Shown here one piece after another: positions 6,696-13,556 of a stretch of DNA of 17,113 bases; positions within the stretch are counted from its first letter, which is position 1, and every line of letters begins with the position of its first letter. The translations under genes were made by a program, and so were the position numbers. Under the pieces are notes generated by a model that saw only the letters and a program-made list of their open reading frames with translations, was not told the origin of the DNA and made no database searches. Origin of the DNA: Solirubrobacteraceae bacterium (lineage in GTDB: Bacteria; Actinomycetota; Thermoleophilia; Solirubrobacterales; Solirubrobacteraceae); the NCBI GenBank assembly GCA_017882405.1, contig JADGPO010000119.1:1-17113 (forward strand). The letters are read 5' to 3'.

Positions 6696-7740
6696 CCGGA
6701 GGGGCGAGGCGAGCGCGCGCCAGGGCCAGGGCCGCCGCCAGCGGCGTGGTGCCGTCGGCCTCGGCGCGGTCGAAGATCTCATGCAGCGTGGCCCCGATCG
6801 CCGACACGCGCCGGCGAGCGACAGCCGGGTCATAGCCGCCTTGCTCGCAGGCGATGTTGATCAGGCCGCCGGCGTTGGCGACGAAGTCGGGCGCCCACAG
6901 GATCGCTCGCTCGGCCAGCCGCGCCGCGATCGGCTCCTCGGCGAGCTGGTTGTTGGCCGCCCCCGCGATCACCCGGCAGCGCAGAGCGGCGACCGTCGAG
7001 TCGTCCAGCAGGCCGCCCAGCGCGCAGGGCACGAGCACGTCAACCGGGGCGGTCAGGGCTTGGCCGGGCGTGATCCACCGCGCTTGGAGCTGCTCGGCCA
7101 GCCCGCGCTTTCGCTCGTCGACATCGGCCAGGGTCAGCGAGGCGCCCGCTCGCGCACACCGCTTGGCGACGCGCGAGCCGACATGTCCCAGTCCGATCAC
7201 GCAAACCGAGCGGCCCTCCAGGGTGCCGTCGCCGAACGCGCGCTCGCAGGTGGCTCGGATCGCGGCTTCGACGCCGAGCGCCGTCAGCGGGCTCGGGTCA
7301 CCGGAGCCGCCGCGCGCTCGCGCCAGCCCGGCGACGTGTGCGGTGCGCTGCGCGATCACGCTCATGTCGCGGCTCGAGGTGCCCACGTCCTCGGCGGTGA
7401 CATAGCGCCCCTGCAGTGACTCGACCGCGTCGGCGAAGTCCAGCAGCGCGCCCCGGCGCCGCCCGGGCGAGAGGATCCCGCGACTCGGAGCCATGATCAC
7501 CCCCTTGCCTCCCCCCAGAGCGAGGTCGGCCACGGCGGCCTTGAACGTCATCGCGCGAGACAGGCGCAGAGCATCTCGCATTGCCGCGCGGGCGTCGTCA
7601 TAGGACCACATCCGGCAGCCGCCGAGCGAGGGACCGCGCACCGTGCAGTGCACCGCGAGAATGCAGTAGAGACCCGATCGCCGCCCGCGACGTACGAGCA
7701 GCTCCTCGTGATCGAGGGTCTCCAGGTAGGGCTCGGTCAG
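6670..7740 (-). CDS. Glu/Leu/Phe/Val-type amino acid dehydrogenase
   Basis: NAD(P)-dependent oxidative deaminase of branched-chain or aromatic amino acids, closest in pattern to leucine/phenylalanine dehydrogenase. Numbering from CTG 7740 (356 aa): glycine-rich GPSLGGCRMW (36-45), substrate and catalytic lysines K67 (MTFK) and K79 (ALGGGK), AEDVGT with D118, Rossmann GLGHVG (183-188), VPCALGG and IAGAANNQL. The only conventional start is GTG at 7653, but the 29 codons upstream (LETLDHEELLV..., then SGLYCILAVH) clearly continue the family's N-terminus, aligning with the leucine dehydrogenase opening in which a YEQLVFC strand precedes SGLKAIIAIH. No ATG, GTG or TTG lies there, so CTG at 7740, overlapping the sigma-gene TGA, is the likeliest start. 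Translation may be coupled to the sigma gene. The true start could also be CTG 7725; if GTG 7653 is used the enzyme would lack its first strand. Confidence 0.87.
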   Translation of the reverse strand: MTEPYLETLDHEELLVRRGRRSGLYCILAVHCTVRGPSLGGCRMWSYDDARAAMRDALRLSRAMTFKAAVADLALGGGKGVIMAPSRGILSPGRRRGALLDFADAVESLQGRYVTAEDVGTSSRDMSVIAQRTAHVAGLARARGGSGDPSPLTALGVEAAIRATCERAFGDGTLEGRSVCVIGLGHVGSRVAKRCARAGASLTLADVDERKRGLAEQLQARWITPGQALTAPVDVLVPCALGGLLDDSTVAALRCRVIAGAANNQLAEEPIAARLAERAILWAPDFVANAGGLINIACEQGGYDPAVARRRVSAIGATLHEIFDRAEADGTTPLAAALALARARLAPPVSSVAQTA

Positions 7741-9419
7741 TGACGGGTCGACTTGTACACCCTGACAGCTCCCCGCTTGGTCGAGGAGCCAGTGGCGCTG
7801 AGCGCGACGGCCCCGCCCGAGGCCGAGTCGGTGCCGCTCGTCTTCGAGGTCTGGGTGAGCGGAGTGAGGCCGGTCGACGGCCGGCCGCTGCCGGTGGTGC
7901 TCGTCGTCGGGGTGGTGGTGGTCGTCGGGGAGGTGCCGGTCGTCGTCGGCACGGTGCCCGTGCTCCCAGTGGGCGCCGGGGCGCCCGTCCCGGTCGTCGG
8001 GGTGCTACCGATTGTCGGGGTGGAGGTCGTCGGGACGGTGCCGGTCGTCGTCGGGAGGGTGCCCGTGCTCCCGGGCGTCGTCGTCGAGGGTGGGTTGGTG
8101 CCTGCGGTGGGATTGCCGGCGCGCGGGCTGTTCAGGTTGTCGGGATCGATCACCTCGGAGATGGGCAGCGGATGCCGCGGCGCAGCGGTGGTCGGTTGGC
8201 TGCTGGTGCCGGTGCTGCCCGAGATCGTCGCGCCCGCGAGTCGAGGCAGGCGCGGCGCCGCCGTGGACGTCGCCGTGGTCGTCGCCGGCGGGTCGATGTC
8301 GGGGGCCTGCGAGGTCGGCGCCGCTGGAGCGCTCGCAGTGGGGAGGACCTGGGACAGCGGTGACCGGGGCGTGGCCCGGGCAGGCGCGGCTCTGACCACG
8401 TGACGATGGTGGGCGTGATGGGCCGGGCGAGAGACCTGCTGCAGCTCGATCGCGCCCCCGGCGGTGACGACAGCCGCCGCGAGCAGCGTGACCACGTGGC
8501 CGGCTCCGGCGGTCACCGCCCCCACGGAGATCACCGCGCCCGTGCCGACCGCGCCTGAGGTGGCGACCGCGCCGGTGGAGGCGGCCGCGCCGCCGCCGCC
8601 CGCGCCGCCCACCCCGAGCAGCTTGGCGACCACGCCGATCGGGCCGAGCGCTGGGATCAGGCCGGCGAACTGGCGACTCACACCACGCACCTCGGAGCGG
8701 AAGTGGCGGCACTCGCGGCAGTCGCGCATGTGACGCCGGGCCAGGCCGCTGGTCCGAACTCCGCGGTCGTGGGAGATGATCAGGTCCTCGCGGATCCGCG
8801 CGCAGGCCGTGTCGCGAGCCTCCCCGGCCTGTGCCAGTCCCACACGAGCTCGGACCAGCAGCGACTTGACGGCCGGCACCGACACGGTCAGCGCCTCGGC
8901 CACGTCGGCGTACGGCATCCCGCCCAGCTCTCGCATCAGCAGGGCGGAGCGCTGCTGCTCGGGCAGCCGACGAACGTCGGCGATCAGACGGCGCAGCGCG
9001 TCGCGTTGCTCGATCCGGGCCATCGGGTCGGGGGCGGCGGTCGCCGTCAGTTCCTCGATCGCCTCGGTGGCGATCGGCTGTGGTCGCCGGATCTCGTCGA
9101 TGCAGCGGTTGTGGGCGATCCGGTAGAGCCAGGCCCGCAGCGCCAGTTCACGGTCGCTGCTGCGCAGGCTCCCGTAGACGCGCACGAAAATCTCCTGCAC
9201 GACGTCCTCGGCGTCGGCGGCCGAAGCGGCCAGCATCTGGCGCGCGTAGGCGTGCAGCCGCTGGCGATACCGGTCGTGAATCATCCGGAACGCCTCTTCG
9301 TTTCCCGCCCGGAACAGCGACACGAGCTGTTCGTCAGATCGCAGCCGAAGCAACGGAACGCCGAGCCCGATTCGCGGCCGCGCCAGTCCTACGGATCCTG
9401 GGAGTGCGGAGGCTTCCAC
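7737..9419 (-). CDS. ECF sigma factor fused to zinc-finger, membrane segment and Ser/Thr/Pro-rich tail
   Basis: RNA polymerase sigma factor of the extracytoplasmic-function type with a long C-terminal extension (560 aa against about 180-200 for a plain ECF). Region 2 is about residues 30-108 (AEDVVQEIFVRVY, WLYRIAHNRCIDEIRR) and region 4 about 140-198 (LPEQQRSALLMRELGGMPYADVAEAL). It continues with C206, H218 and then H230-x3-C234-x2-C237, the HxxxCxxC pattern of zinc-binding anti-sigma (ZAS) domains, followed by a Gly/Ala/Val hydrophobic stretch (about 293-323, a likely membrane span) and about 230 residues rich in Thr, Ser, Pro and Gly with repeated PTTTGT units. The layout suggests a sigma factor held at the membrane by its own tail and perhaps released by proteolysis. 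GTG 9419 has AAGG 10 nt upstream and an ECF-type promoter in front. The stop overlaps the downstream dehydrogenase. Confidence 0.88.
   Translation of the reverse strand: MEASALPGSVGLARPRIGLGVPLLRLRSDEQLVSLFRAGNEEAFRMIHDRYRQRLHAYARQMLAASAADAEDVVQEIFVRVYGSLRSSDRELALRAWLYRIAHNRCIDEIRRPQPIATEAIEELTATAAPDPMARIEQRDALRRLIADVRRLPEQQRSALLMRELGGMPYADVAEALTVSVPAVKSLLVRARVGLAQAGEARDTACARIREDLIISHDRGVRTSGLARRHMRDCRECRHFRSEVRGVSRQFAGLIPALGPIGVVAKLLGVGGAGGGGAAASTGAVATSGAVGTGAVISVGAVTAGAGHVVTLLAAAVVTAGGAIELQQVSRPAHHAHHRHVVRAAPARATPRSPLSQVLPTASAPAAPTSQAPDIDPPATTTATSTAAPRLPRLAGATISGSTGTSSQPTTAAPRHPLPISEVIDPDNLNSPRAGNPTAGTNPPSTTTPGSTGTLPTTTGTVPTTSTPTIGSTPTTGTGAPAPTGSTGTVPTTTGTSPTTTTTPTTSTTGSGRPSTGLTPLTQTSKTSGTDSASGGAVALSATGSSTKRGAVRVYKSTRH
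7932..8072 (-). repeat. direct repeat in the sigma-factor tail
   Basis: Two 36-bp copies, 7932-7967 and 8037-8072, differ at two positions and lie 105 bp (35 codons) apart. They encode the repeated GSTGT(L/V)PTTTGT units of the extracellular-type tail. Such in-frame repeats let the tail change length by recombination or slippage. Confidence 0.7.
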
Positions 9420-9438
9420 GTTCTACCTTGGTCACTGT

Positions 9439-9463
9439 AACGGCCGGCCAGGTGGAAAGTTCC
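9439..9463 (-). promoter_or_regulatory. ECF-type promoter of the sigma-factor gene
   Basis: Minus strand reads GGAAC (9463-9459), a 16-bp spacer, then CGTT (9442-9439). This is the canonical GGAAC-N16-CGTT promoter of many ECF sigma factors. The -10 element ends 19 nt before the GTG start, giving a short leader with an AAGG ribosome-binding site. Placement in front of an ECF sigma gene suggests positive autoregulation, the usual arrangement, though recognition by this particular sigma is inference. Confidence 0.72.
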
Positions 9464-9577
9464 GACCTTGACCGCTCAGCGGATCTTAAGCTTACGCCCT
9501 GGGCGGGGCGCTCGCCAGCATCCGCGAACGCATCGCTCTACGCTCAGGCGTGCTCTTCGTCCTCGTCGAAGGATCAC

Positions 9578-10255
9578 ATGACCGACGTCGTCATCGCCTC
9601 TGCCGCACGTACCGCCATCGGCTCCTATGGCAAGGGGCTGGCCTCGGTGTCGCCTTCGGAGCTCGGGGTCGTGGCCGCCTCGGCGGCACTGGAGCGCGCC
9701 GGGATCGAGCCCGGCCAGGTCGACCACGTCGTATTCGGCAACGTGATCCACACCGAGCCCGCTGACGCCTACATGGCGCGCGTGGTTGGGATCAAGGCCG
9801 GCCTGCCCAAGGAGGTCCCCGCCTACACGGTCAATCGTCTGTGCGGGACCGGCGTGCAGGCGATCGTCTCGGCCACTCAGGCGATCCAGACCGGTGAGGC
9901 GCAGGTGGCCCTGGCCGGGGGCGCGGAGTCGATGAGCCGCGGCCCGTACTGGATGCCGGGGGCCCGTTGGGGGGCGCGCATGGGGGAGGCCGAGCTGGTC
10001 GATCCGGTGATCGGGGCGCTCACCGACCCGTTCGAGTCGATCCTGATGGGGGTGACCGCCGCGAACGTGGCCGAGCGTGGCTCGATCTCCCGCGAGCGCC
10101 AGGACGAGTTCGCGGTTCGCTCGCACCAGCGGGCGGCCGCCGCCCGGGAGCAGGGACGCTTCGACGCCCAGATCGTCCCCGTAGCGATCAAGGCCAAGCG
10201 CGAGACAGGCATCGGCGGCGGACAGGGGATCGCCATGCTGCTGGGACGGGGCTAG
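9578..10255 (+). CDS. thiolase (acetyl-CoA acetyltransferase family) with internal deletion
   Basis: The N-terminal half matches degradative/biosynthetic thiolases, which join or cleave acyl-CoA and acetyl-CoA: VVIASAARTAIGSYGKGLA (5-23), nucleophile C89 in NRLCGTGVQAI, GGAESMSRGPYWMP (114-127) and ERGSISRERQDEFAVRSHQRA. After PVAIKAK (residue 207) it jumps within one frame to GIGGGQGIAMLL, which is the extreme C-terminus of the family. Some 165-170 residues are therefore missing (225 aa against about 390-400), including the GHPIGATG loop with its catalytic His; the C-terminal Cys before IGGGQG is replaced by Gly. It is very unlikely to be an active thiolase. Start ATG has GAAGGA 5 nt upstream. 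It leads a run with ccdA (9-nt gap) and a lipoprotein gene, divergent from the sigma factor. Could be a relic or an assembly collapse. Confidence 0.85.
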   Translation: MTDVVIASAARTAIGSYGKGLASVSPSELGVVAASAALERAGIEPGQVDHVVFGNVIHTEPADAYMARVVGIKAGLPKEVPAYTVNRLCGTGVQAIVSATQAIQTGEAQVALAGGAESMSRGPYWMPGARWGARMGEAELVDPVIGALTDPFESILMGVTAANVAERGSISRERQDEFAVRSHQRAAAAREQGRFDAQIVPVAIKAKRETGIGGGQGIAMLLGRG

Positions 10256-10264
10256 CGACACGAG

Positions 10265-10996
10265 ATGAACGCCGCATCGGGCATCGGGTTTCCGGTCGCG
10301 TTTGGCGCCGGGCTGATCTCGTTCCTGTCGCCGTGCGTGCTCCCGCTCGTGCCCGGCTACATCTCGGCGGTGGCGGGCGTTGCGCCCGGCGAGATTCGCA
10401 CCCGGCGGGTGATCGGCCCCAGCCTGGCGTTCGTGGCCAGCTTCTCATTCATCTTCATCGCGCTCGGTCTGCTGGGGCAGCGAGCGCTGCATTCGGCGCT
10501 CACCGGGCCGACCGCCCTCAAGGTGTCCGGAGCGCTGATCGCGGCCATGGGGGTGGTGTTCATGCTGGCGCCGCTGGTTCCGGCGCTGAGCCGGGAATGG
10601 CACGTCGGGCACCTGATGGAACGTGCCGGGCGCGGCGGCCCCGTCCTCACCGGGGCGGCGTTCGCGCTCGCGTGGACGCCCTGCACCGGCCCGACGCTGG
10701 GGGCGATCGTGACCGCGGCGGGCACCTCGAATTCGGCCTCTCGCGGCGCGGTGCTGCTGGCCGTCTACTGCGCCGGCCTGGGCGTGCCGTTCCTGATCAC
10801 GGGGCTGGCCTTCAGTAGGGCGACCACGGCCTTCGCGGTGATCAAGCGCCACTACCCCCTGGTGATCGGGGTGGGTGGCGCGGTCCTGATCGCGATGGGA
10901 GTGCTGATCTGGACCGGTGAGTTCACGCAGCTCAACGTCACCGTCAGCAACTGGCTGCAGAGCCTCGGGCTGCCGAACTTCTCAAACGACACGTGA
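10265..10996 (+). CDS. ccdA: CcdA-like cytochrome c biogenesis / thiol-disulfide membrane transporter
   Basis: Integral membrane protein of the CcdA/DsbD-beta family, which carries reducing equivalents from cytosolic thioredoxin across the membrane to extracytoplasmic thiol proteins used in cytochrome c maturation or disulfide repair. Its 243 aa show about six hydrophobic segments and the two conserved cysteines of the family: C24 in FLSPCVLPLVPGY and C140 in AWTPCTGPTLGAI. The ATG follows the thiolase stop by 9 nt and the last codons overlap the next gene by 4 nt (GTGA), so it sits in the middle of a probable operon. No thioredoxin-like partner (ResA/CcsX) or CcsA/CcsB is in the window. Confidence 0.92.
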   Translation: MNAASGIGFPVAFGAGLISFLSPCVLPLVPGYISAVAGVAPGEIRTRRVIGPSLAFVASFSFIFIALGLLGQRALHSALTGPTALKVSGALIAAMGVVFMLAPLVPALSREWHVGHLMERAGRGGPVLTGAAFALAWTPCTGPTLGAIVTAAGTSNSASRGAVLLAVYCAGLGVPFLITGLAFSRATTAFAVIKRHYPLVIGVGGAVLIAMGVLIWTGEFTQLNVTVSNWLQSLGLPNFSNDT

Positions 10997-11604
10997 GACG
11001 TGCGCTGGTCTGCCTGGCGGCGATGACGGCGCTCGCCGGCTGCGGCTCGACGTCCGCCTCCACCTCCACCACGACGTTCACGTCGACAACCACGATCACC
11101 ACCACGCGGTCCACCACCACGTCTCGCAACACCGGCGCGGTGACCGCTCAGGCCGCGGGGGCGGGCTGCAGCGCCCGGCAGATCACCCTCTCGGTGGCAT
11201 TGGGCGGAGCGGGGCTCAGCCACGTGGGGGTGGTCCTGCGCTTTCGCAATACGGGCGCCTCCGGCTGCACTCTAACCGGCTATCCGGGTGCGACGCTGGT
11301 GACCGCGAGCGGCCTGCTGGTGCAGGCGCGCCGCACGCGCGCCGGTTATCTGGGAGGCCTGACCGGCTCGATGCATGCGCTTCCGGTGCTGCACCTGGCG
11401 TCTGGAACGACAGCCTCGGCGCTCCTGGAGGGACTGGATGCCGATGTCGCTCACGGCGGCGGACCGTGTCCGCGGTATACCCACCTGCTGGTGACGGCGC
11501 CCAACCAGCGGGTCACCGTGCGGCTGCCCACCCCGCTGCGACAGGTCTGCCAGCCGGAGGTCCATCCCGTGCTGCCCGGATTGAGCGGCCGCGCGGCGGG
11601 CTAG
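10993..11604 (+). CDS. DUF4232-type lipoprotein
   Basis: Exported lipoprotein of 203 aa. A lipobox LAGC with C17 as the lipidated residue ends a short signal peptide (MRRALVCLAAMTALAG); then comes a Thr/Ser-only linker (about 18-50) and a domain resembling DUF4232 (about 57-195: GLSHVGVVLRFRNTG, SGCTLTGYPGATLV). Four domain cysteines, C59, C92, C159 and C186, are placed as DUF4232 proteins usually have them and could form two disulfides. The molecular function of the family is unknown. GTG start overlaps the ccdA stop by 4 nt, so the two are translationally coupled; a disulfide-bonded lipoprotein behind a thiol transporter is suggestive. The TAG stop shares CTAG with the convergent epimerase gene. 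Confidence 0.8.
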   Translation: MRRALVCLAAMTALAGCGSTSASTSTTTFTSTTTITTTRSTTTSRNTGAVTAQAAGAGCSARQITLSVALGGAGLSHVGVVLRFRNTGASGCTLTGYPGATLVTASGLLVQARRTRAGYLGGLTGSMHALPVLHLASGTTASALLEGLDADVAHGGGPCPRYTHLLVTAPNQRVTVRLPTPLRQVCQPEVHPVLPGLSGRAAG

Positions 11605-12653
11605 CGGATCAGGCGCTCGGCCCGGGCGACGTCGACCATCGCCTGCAGGGTCTCGGCGGCGTCGTGGCGCGGACGCCAGCGCAGCACCCGGCGGGCCTTC
11701 GCGGTGTCCATCAGCACCGGGCGGCGCAGGCTCTCGATCCACTGCGCCTCGGCGGGCACGAACGGCAGGCGGGCGACCAGCTCGGCGGCGGCCCCCAGCG
11801 CCAGATCGGGCACCGGGATGCTGTACCAGTCCAGCGCCTTGGCCAGGTCGGCCATCGTCAGCGTCCCCTTGGCCGCGAGGTTGTAGATCCCCGGCTGCCC
11901 GCGCCCCAGCACCGCCGCGCGGAGCGCCGCGGCGACGTCGTCGTGGTGCACCAACTGGAAGGGCACGCCGGGATCGGGGATCACGGGCTTGAGCGCCGGC
12001 ATCTGCTCCAGCGCGCGCATCACCGCCGAGGGCAGCTTCTCCGACAGCTGCAGGTAGGGGATGCTCTGTACCAGCGTCAGGGCATCGGGCCCGGCGACGA
12101 TGCAGGGCCGGAACACGTACGCGTCGGTGTCAGCGCCGGCCAGCAGCTCCTGCAGCGTCTCCTCGAGCTCGGCCTTCTGGGCCGAGTAGTAGTGCCGGCG
12201 GGTCCCCCGCGGCGGGAGGTCCTCGGTCAGCAGCTCGGGATTGTCGGCGTGGAACCCGTAGGCGGCCACCGAAGACGCGTACACCAGACGGGCGGCGCCG
12301 CCGTCGATCGCCGCGCTGAACACGTTGCGCGAGCCGCGCAGGTTGACGCTCGAGGTCTCCTCGGCGTCGCCCATGATCACGAACGCCAGGTGCACCACCA
12401 CGTCGGCGTCGGCGACGACCTCGGCGACCGCGTCGGGATCGAGCACGTCGCCCTGGCGGTACTCGGTCTTGCGCAGACCCTCGGCGGCCGGATCGAACGG
12501 GCGTCGCGCCATCGCCGTCACGCGGCCGACCTCCGGGGCGCGTTCCAGCGCACGCAGCAGCGAGCGGCCGATGTCGCCTGTCGGACCGGTCACGGCGACC
12601 GTCAACCGCTGTGAGGGCCGCGAGCTGCTGGAGCGCGATTGGGCGGCCGTCAC
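11601..12653 (-). CDS. NAD(P)-dependent epimerase/dehydratase-like extended SDR
   Basis: Extended short-chain dehydrogenase/reductase of 350 aa. It has TGPTGDIG (22-29, the TGxxGxxG nucleotide-binding turn), DVVVHLAF (84-91), YASSVAAYG (125-133) and the catalytic Y156-x3-K160 in HYYSAQK. These place it with NAD-dependent epimerases and 3-beta-HSD-like reductases; the substrate cannot be read from the sequence. GTG at 12653 has a TAGACT box 6 nt upstream, compatible with a leaderless mRNA; TTG 12605 would trim the low-complexity Ser/Arg N-terminus and is a fair alternative. The NUDIX gene lies 66 nt upstream on the same strand. The stop codon overlaps that of the convergent lipoprotein gene. 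Confidence 0.87.
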   Translation of the reverse strand: MTAAQSRSSSSRPSQRLTVAVTGPTGDIGRSLLRALERAPEVGRVTAMARRPFDPAAEGLRKTEYRQGDVLDPDAVAEVVADADVVVHLAFVIMGDAEETSSVNLRGSRNVFSAAIDGGAARLVYASSVAAYGFHADNPELLTEDLPPRGTRRHYYSAQKAELEETLQELLAGADTDAYVFRPCIVAGPDALTLVQSIPYLQLSEKLPSAVMRALEQMPALKPVIPDPGVPFQLVHHDDVAAALRAAVLGRGQPGIYNLAAKGTLTMADLAKALDWYSIPVPDLALGAAAELVARLPFVPAEAQWIESLRRPVLMDTAKARRVLRWRPRHDAAETLQAMVDVARAERLIR

Positions 12654-12659
12654 GGGCCG

Positions 12660-12665
12660 AGTCTA
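12660..12665 (-). promoter_or_regulatory. putative -10 box of the SDR gene (leaderless)
   Basis: Minus-strand TAGACT lies 6 nt before the GTG start of the epimerase-like gene. No Shine-Dalgarno sequence is visible between them. No clear -35 element is present, so the call rests on box and spacing only. Confidence 0.4.
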
Positions 12666-12719
12666 TGCGCCCGGCGACGGCCCGCGCAAGCCGCCGGTCG
12701 GGCGGCCGTGGCGGCAGCG

Positions 12720-13349
12720 CTACTCGTCATAGCCGGGCTCGCCGGGCAGCACGATCCGCGCCATCTCGCCCTGGCCGAGCACCCGCGGCTGCACCGGCGC
12801 GACGGTCTGCGCTCGGGCGTGGGTCATCAGCTCGTCGACCGAGCGAAATCCCGATAGCTGCTCCAGATGCTTGATCGTGGGGAACACGAGCAGGATCTCG
12901 TTGCGGCGCGAGGCGGCAAGCGCCGCCGGCGGGGACAGCCAGCGCGCGTCCACGACCTCGGCTCCGTCGACGCGCTCCTCCTGGCCGGCGGGCATCGTGG
13001 CCAAGAAGAACCACGTGTCGTAGCGGATCTTGACCTCGGCGGGGGTGATCCAGCGCGAGAAGGCGACCAGCTCGTCCGGGTTGCCGAGCGCGATCCCGGC
13101 CTCCTCCCGCAGCTCGCGCAGGCCAGCCCTACGCAGCGCCGCCTCGCCCTCGCCATCCTCGGAGCTGACCGCGCCGCCCGGGAACACCCAGGCGCCGCCC
13201 ATGAAGCGCGCCTGCGGGTTGCGCCGAGCGAGCAGCACCTCCAGGCCGTCGGCGGCGCCGCGCAGGAGGATCACCGTCGCGGCCACGCGCGGCACCGTCA
13301 CGGGGCCGGCGTTGAACTGCTCGCCGGATGCTGGTTGGGCGTCCTGCAC
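12720..13349 (-). CDS. NUDIX hydrolase
   Basis: Hydrolase of nucleoside diphosphates linked to another moiety, 209 aa. The core Nudix helix RELREEAGI (78-86, metal-binding E79, E82, E83) is intact after WVFPGGAV (54-61). The first half of the box is longer and lacks the usual Glu at the canonical spacing, as in NUDT7/NUDT19-like members, some of which cleave CoA derivatives; the substrate here is unproven. The C-terminal region (about 140-209) matches nothing I recognise outside such proteins. GTG start at 13349 has TAGGGT 7 nt upstream and no ribosome-binding site. It is divergent from rubredoxin with 45 bp between starts, and may be co-transcribed with the SDR gene downstream. Confidence 0.88.
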   Translation of the reverse strand: MQDAQPASGEQFNAGPVTVPRVAATVILLRGAADGLEVLLARRNPQARFMGGAWVFPGGAVSSEDGEGEAALRRAGLRELREEAGIALGNPDELVAFSRWITPAEVKIRYDTWFFLATMPAGQEERVDGAEVVDARWLSPPAALAASRRNEILLVFPTIKHLEQLSGFRSVDELMTHARAQTVAPVQPRVLGQGEMARIVLPGEPGYDE

Positions 13350-13356
13350 GTCCGCG

Positions 13357-13386
13357 ACCCTACACCTCGCGGGCTGTCGATACGCT
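13357..13386. promoter_or_regulatory. divergent leaderless promoters of the NUDIX and rubredoxin genes
   Basis: On the minus strand TAGGGT (13362-13357) is exactly 7 nt before the NUDIX GTG. On the plus strand TACGCT (13381-13386) is 8 nt before the rubredoxin ATG. Both fit the TAnnnT -10 consensus at the spacing that puts transcription start at the start codon. No good -35 is visible for either. Confidence 0.5.
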
Positions 13387-13394
13387 TGCCCGCA

Positions 13395-13556
13395 ATGAGA
13401 TACATGTGTGAGTCGTGCGGGTTCATCTATGACCCCGCGGAGGGGGACCCTGACGGGGGCATACCGCCCGGCACCGAGTTCGAGGACATCCCGGACACCT
13501 GGTTCTGTCCGGTGTGCGGCGCACGCAAGCGCGACTTCAGTCCCTACGAGGATTAG
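13395..13556 (+). CDS. rubredoxin
   Basis: Small one-iron electron carrier of 53 aa. Four cysteine ligands are in two CxxCG knuckles: C5 and C8 ([11 protein letters not shown]) and C38 and C41 (FCPVCGARK); the conserved [20 protein letters not shown] stretch lies between. Length and spacing are textbook, so it should fold and bind iron. Rubredoxins feed electrons to alkane hydroxylases, oxygen or peroxide reductases and other enzymes; no partner is next door, so its role here is unknown. The mRNA is probably leaderless. Its last 20 nt overlap the 3' end of bioD on the other strand. Confidence 0.95.
   Translation: MRYMCESCGFIYDPAEGDPDGGIPPGTEFEDIPDTWFCPVCGARKRDFSPYED

Noticed and set aside
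6256..7419. 387-codon plus-strand frame across the hydrolase and dehydrogenase
   Set aside because: Overlaps two genes with clear catalytic motifs and has no recognisable domain itself.
7932..8072. CRISPR-like repeats
   Set aside because: The repeats are in-frame coding repeats of the sigma-factor tail, only two near-copies, with no regular spacers.
7753..8403. 216-codon Val/Gly-rich frame opposite the sigma-factor tail
   Set aside because: It mirrors the Thr/Pro/Gly repeats on the other strand; valine richness is the complement of the GTC/GAC-type repeat codons, not a membrane protein.
9468..9496. TTGACC and CTTACG as a sigma70-type promoter for the thiolase gene
   Set aside because: The -10 element is too far from consensus; only the -35-like hexamer is reasonable, so no feature was called.
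10917..12614. 565-codon open frame on the plus strand
   Set aside because: It runs antisense to the epimerase gene and through the lipoprotein gene in another frame; composition is Arg/Gln/His-rich as expected from GC-rich shadow frames and no domain is recognisable.
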